DNA of 64,000 nt from positions 108,501-172,500 of the forward strand of contig JAXMOA010000014.1 in the NCBI GenBank assembly GCA_034670145.1, in the 5' to 3' direction. The notes below the pieces were generated by a model. That model saw only the letters and a list, made by a program, of their open reading frames with translations. It was not told where the DNA came from and searched no databases. Position numbers and translations under genes: made by a program. Below, piece by piece: positions 61,901 to 64,000 of the stretch (position 1 is its first letter; the number at the start of each line of letters is the position of its first letter). Source of the stretch: HXMU1420-2 sp034670145 (GTDB lineage Bacteria > Pseudomonadota > Alphaproteobacteria > Rhodobacterales > Rhodobacteraceae).

Positions 61901-62489
61901 TTTTGCCCGGTTGTTTGCGCCGGCCGGGATGATCGACAGCTTCTTCAACGATAATCTGTTGAAGTTTGTAGACACCCGAACGCGCCCCTGGACCTGGCAA
62001 AAGGTCAACAATGTCGACCTGGGCATCTCGCAGGCGGTGCTGGAGCAATTCCAGCACGCGGCAGAAATTCGCGATGCTTTCTTCAACGGCAACCCCTCGC
62101 CATTGGTGCAGTTCCAGATCACGCCCGAAGCATTGGATCCAAAGGCCAAGCGCGTCATTCTGGAAATCGACGGCACTCAGATCGTATTCGGCCATAAAAC
62201 CGCGCCAACGCCCGTTGCCGTGACCTGGCCCGGCTCGGTCGGAATGGGACGCGTGACCTTCGAACCGATGCGCAAAAACGCCGAGGATCAGCTGACGCGC
62301 AATGGACCGTGGGGCTGGTTCCGCTTGCTTGACGCGGCCGAGGTGCGCCGCACCAACGTGTCGGACCGCAAACGCATGATCTTCAAGATCGGCGGGCGCA
62401 TTGCCATCTTCCAGCTGCAATCCGGCTCTGTCCTGAACCCGTTCGCGCTGCCTGCGCTGCGCAAGTTCAGCTGTCCGAAATCCTTGTAA
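58920..62489 (+). CDS. tssM: T6SS membrane protein TssM (IcmF)
   Basis: A 1189-residue IcmF-family protein. Two membrane segments are at about 8-33 and 44-72. Walker A 'GPPGAGKTT' is at 133-141, so nucleotide binding is likely. A third membrane segment is near 445-465, followed by a large periplasmic domain to the end with the ImcF-related and TssM C-terminal patterns ('WPGSVGMGRVTFEP', 'GPWGWFRLLDAAEV'). Together with TssL it makes the membrane complex. Length is normal. Confidence 0.97.
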   Translation: MILRRFVFPLFRSIYFILTLVALILSFSVWYFGPLIGSEEWRPFDKMIVRALIIAVIIVIFAVIMLIVALSRGRRDKDLAEDMAEAVESEEDVAVAAELSELKGKFKDALNALRKTKRGRRHLYELPWYVIIGPPGAGKTTAIVNSGLQFPLADKLGKAAIGGVGGTRNCDWWFTNEAVLIDTAGRYTTQESDAEADNKAWHGFLGLMKKHRPRQPVNGALVAISLSDLSLQDELTQKAHGQAIRRRLNELREKLGVRFPVYILFTKADLIAGFNEFYEDLGKEGREQVWGFTLPLDASKGEDGALGHFDSEFGTLLGQLNAQSLEKMQSETDPQRRALVAGFPQQTATMRSVAKDFLIEIFQDSAFDKRHLLRGVYFTSGTQEGTPIDRLMLNMAQTFGIGRQAIGSGQGTGRSFFLTKLFEDVIFPEAGLVSADDKVERRYRWARRVAIAATILAACGMGALWVRSYLGNTQMIAEAEQKVGLYQAATASIPGSPIGDTDLVPVVAALNNLRDLPGNPAVNEPDPERKITYGLYQGEVIGTQAAQTYRAALNQRFLPRLLLRLEEQMTANMNNPDLLYEALKIYLMLGSQGPLNTDLVKEWMNIDWEVAYAGIARRDLRADLATHLDALLAAPMQEVSLNGPLVEQVQGLLTELPLSQRVYTGIINSAKATALPKWRLTEAGGPAVARVLVRSSGKPLNEGVEGIFTYDGFNNVFLPEAVSVAERVQREAWVLGERGADIQSEAALLQLSRDVLDLYYSDFISRYDQILGDIDIIPMESLSHAVEVTNVLSGPTSPIVNILTEISKETSLTEDRSIVDTSSLSQGAGAVAAIEARSNLSIQGQILMEALTNTALASTGEPPKPPGAYVEERFQWLHDLVDRPEGQPSQLDQLMGVLTEVYQELNKMSFSGVSNGEAGNEAIQRFQQSAARVDGPVPRWASQITTGSSGITTEGTRASINAKYQANVLPFCEQALSDRYPFNRQSRSEVAIQDFARLFAPAGMIDSFFNDNLLKFVDTRTRPWTWQKVNNVDLGISQAVLEQFQHAAEIRDAFFNGNPSPLVQFQITPEALDPKAKRVILEIDGTQIVFGHKTAPTPVAVTWPGSVGMGRVTFEPMRKNAEDQLTRNGPWGWFRLLDAAEVRRTNVSDRKRMIFKIGGRIAIFQLQSGSVLNPFALPALRKFSCPKSL

Positions 62490-62499
62490 CGCGTGCCCT

Positions 62500-63159
62500 A
62501 TGACAGCAGGCGTGTTTGCATTCGGTAAGATACCATCGGTCGGAGATTTCTTTCGGCTCGGTGCGCCACAGGATTTTGTGGCCGACTGGGACAGCTGGGT
62601 GCAATCCGCGATGCTTGCCTGTCAGACAAGCATGGGCGCGGCCTGGGACAGTTTTTACATGTCGGCCCCGATCTGGCGATTTGCGCTGGCGCCGGGTCTG
62701 GCAGGGGCACGGGGCGTGGCTGGCGTGCTAATGCCCTCGGTGGATCGCGTCGGGCGGCGGTTTCCGCTGACCCTGCTGTGCCCCTTTGACGGGGCCGAAA
62801 CGGCAAAGATCCATTTCGCCAATGACACGTTCTATGACCGGCTCGAAGATCTGGCACTGGACGCGCTGGAGGATGATATGACACGGGATCGTCTGGCCGA
62901 AGGCCTGGCCGCTATGCCCCCTCTGGCCACTGTCAGCGCCCGTGTCAGCCCCCGGATCGGCGTCGGGGCAGATGTGGCCAGTCTGCGTGCCGGAATGGCC
63001 GCCGGCTATCTGGGCGCCTCCACACGCCACCCCAGCCTATGGACCGCGCGTTTGCCGGACCGCTCACATTTCATGCTCTGCGAAGGCCTGCCAAACGGCA
63101 GCCAGCTTCAGGGCCTTTTCAATTTGGACGCAAATATTTGGCAGGAGGGCGCAGCATGA
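62500..63159 (+). CDS. tagF: T6SS regulator TagF
   Basis: A 219-residue TagF-domain protein ('GVFAFGKIPSVGDFFRLGAPQDFVADWDSWV', 'SAPIWRFALAPGLAGARGVAGVLMPSVDRVGRRFPL'). TagF represses T6SS posttranslationally, in some systems by binding Fha. It starts 10 bp after tssM and overlaps the phosphatase gene by 4 bp; in some bacteria these two are fused, which supports joint action. Length is a normal single domain. Confidence 0.94.
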   Translation: MTAGVFAFGKIPSVGDFFRLGAPQDFVADWDSWVQSAMLACQTSMGAAWDSFYMSAPIWRFALAPGLAGARGVAGVLMPSVDRVGRRFPLTLLCPFDGAETAKIHFANDTFYDRLEDLALDALEDDMTRDRLAEGLAAMPPLATVSARVSPRIGVGADVASLRAGMAAGYLGASTRHPSLWTARLPDRSHFMLCEGLPNGSQLQGLFNLDANIWQEGAA

Positions 63160-63878
63160 GCACGCTCCATCCGTATCGGTATAACGCAAAGACCCATGTG
63201 GGCCTGCGCAGAAAAGTAAACGAAGATTCGGTTCTGGCTTTGCCGGATCAGGACATCTGGGTCGTCAGCGATGGCATGGGCGGACATGAGGCGGGCGATT
63301 TTGCCAGCCGCCTGATCGCCGATTCCATAGCCGCCATAGAACGGGGGCTGGACGCCGGGGCGCGGTTGCAGGCCCTGCGCGATGCCATCCAGAACGCTCA
63401 TCGCATGATTACCCAAGAGGCCGAGGCCCGCGGTCGCGGCGTCATCGGCGCCACCGTGGCCGCCCTGATGATGGCAGAGGGCCATTTTGCCGGCATCTGG
63501 GCCGGTGACAGCCGCATCTACCTGATGCGTGGCGGTGAAATCGACATGCTCACCACCGACCATTCAGCAGTGGCCGAGCTGGTGACCGCCGGTCAACTCA
63601 CCTGGGACGAGGCCGAGCTGCACCCAAACTCCAACGCGATCACACGTGCGGTCGGGGTCGGCGATCCGCTGGAGCTGGACAAAATCCGAGGGGAGACGAT
63701 GCCGGGGGATCGGTTCCTGATCTGCTCGGACGGGCTGACCAAATATGCGACCTTCGACATCCTGCGCCAAATGTTGTCGAGCCACCCGATTGAAACCGTT
63801 TCTGACCAGTTGATTCAGTTGGCTCTGGATGGCGGCGGAGCGGACAACATCACTGTTATCGTGGTTGACGTTCTCTAG
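63156..63878 (+). CDS. pppA: T6SS PP2C-type serine/threonine phosphatase (PppA)
   Basis: A 240-residue PP2C phosphatase. The start at 63156 overlaps tagF (ATGA). Metal-binding motifs are complete: 'NEDSVLALPDQDIWVVSDGMGGHEAGDFAS', 'GDSRIYLMRGGEIDMLTTDHS', 'ICSDGLTKY' and 'GGADNITVIVVDV'. PppA removes phosphate from Fha to reset assembly. It is the last T6SS gene before a mobile element. Confidence 0.93.
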   Translation: MSTLHPYRYNAKTHVGLRRKVNEDSVLALPDQDIWVVSDGMGGHEAGDFASRLIADSIAAIERGLDAGARLQALRDAIQNAHRMITQEAEARGRGVIGATVAALMMAEGHFAGIWAGDSRIYLMRGGEIDMLTTDHSAVAELVTAGQLTWDEAELHPNSNAITRAVGVGDPLELDKIRGETMPGDRFLICSDGLTKYATFDILRQMLSSHPIETVSDQLIQLALDGGGADNITVIVVDVL

Positions 63879-63951
63879 GCCACATACCCATAAATGTCTT
63901 GCTGATTTTAGCGACTTCTGACTCACTACTTGCAAAGAGCAGGAGGCAGAA

Positions 63952-64000
63952 ATGGCGCGTTTTGATTTGACGGACTTCGAGTGGTCGGTGATTGAACCTC
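63952..64000 (+). mobile_element. Start of an IS5-type transposase gene (cut by the window end)
   Basis: From ATG 63952 (AGGAGG upstream) the frame reads 'MARFDLTDFEWSVIEP', which is the typical opening of IS5-group (IS427-like) transposases. Only 16 codons are inside the window. The left end of the element should be within the 73 bp after pppA, but I could not define its inverted repeat or target duplication without the right end. Confidence 0.75.

Overview
The window reads as a stretch of an alphaproteobacterial chromosome, most likely a marine Rhodobacterales (Roseobacter-type) organism. The grounds are high GC and protein families: a long FtsK with Ala/Gln- and Pro-rich linkers, HspQ, a DUF992-like protein, tandem GFA proteins beside dimethylglycine-dehydrogenase-like enzymes, and intergenic hairpins of a type I associate with that family. 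This is family-level recognition, not a database result. I saw no rRNA, tRNA or CRISPR array.

Layout. 1-5.8 kb: the tail of an amidase, an aminotransferase (DapC-like), FtsK and a LolA-like carrier. 5.8-9.4 kb (minus): two glycan-type proteins and a transglycosylase-like lipoprotein. 9.6-13.8 kb: HspQ, a gamma-glutamyltransferase, an anti-sigma kinase/STAS antagonist pair, free methionine-R-sulfoxide reductase and a DUF992-like exported protein. 14-23 kb: an XRE-cupin regulator with two matching upstream dyads, then a tightly spaced run of two GFA proteins, a LysE exporter, a 814-residue FAD/GcvT dehydrogenase, a quinone-oxidoreductase-like enzyme and a BHMT-like methyltransferase, followed by a second 814-residue dehydrogenase. 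This looks like methylated-glycine (betaine/dimethylglycine/sarcosine) and one-carbon metabolism. 23-26.4 kb: a SnoaL-like protein, an RluA-type pseudouridine synthase, an alpha-1,2-fucosyltransferase-like GT11 enzyme and a YceI-OmpA fusion.

26.6-32 kb holds a periplasmic caspase-like protein with a C-terminal CxxCH motif. It converges on a five-gene operon: exported protein, ExbB/TolQ, two ExbD and a long TonB-like Ala/Pro-rich protein with a novel C-terminal domain.

32.3-63.9 kb is a type VI secretion (T6SS) locus: tssA, tssB, tssC, hcp, tagJ, tssE, tssF, tssG, clpV, then an unusual insert, then vgrG, a small T6SS-type protein, an FHA protein, tssK, tssL (with OmpA domain), tssM, tagF and a PP2C phosphatase. 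The insert between clpV and vgrG is the main discovery candidate. It contains (i) a 382-residue helical protein with a central hydrophobic hairpin, resembling ClyA-family pore-forming toxins; (ii) a complete bacterial voltage-gated sodium channel with the TLESWSM filter; and (iii) a 1915-residue protein. That giant protein starts with a full TssB domain, continues with fifteen exact-period 41-residue and six 48-residue acidic repeats, and ends with TssB-like and truncated TssC-like domains and an acidic tail. The window ends in the first codons of an IS5-type transposase.

Working model (inference): the core genes build a standard contractile sheath, and the insert encodes a second, non-canonical sheath-related scaffold together with membrane-active cargo or ion-flux components. 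The Fha, PppA and TagF genes suggest post-translational control, although no PpkA kinase, TssJ lipoprotein or PAAR tip lies in the window.
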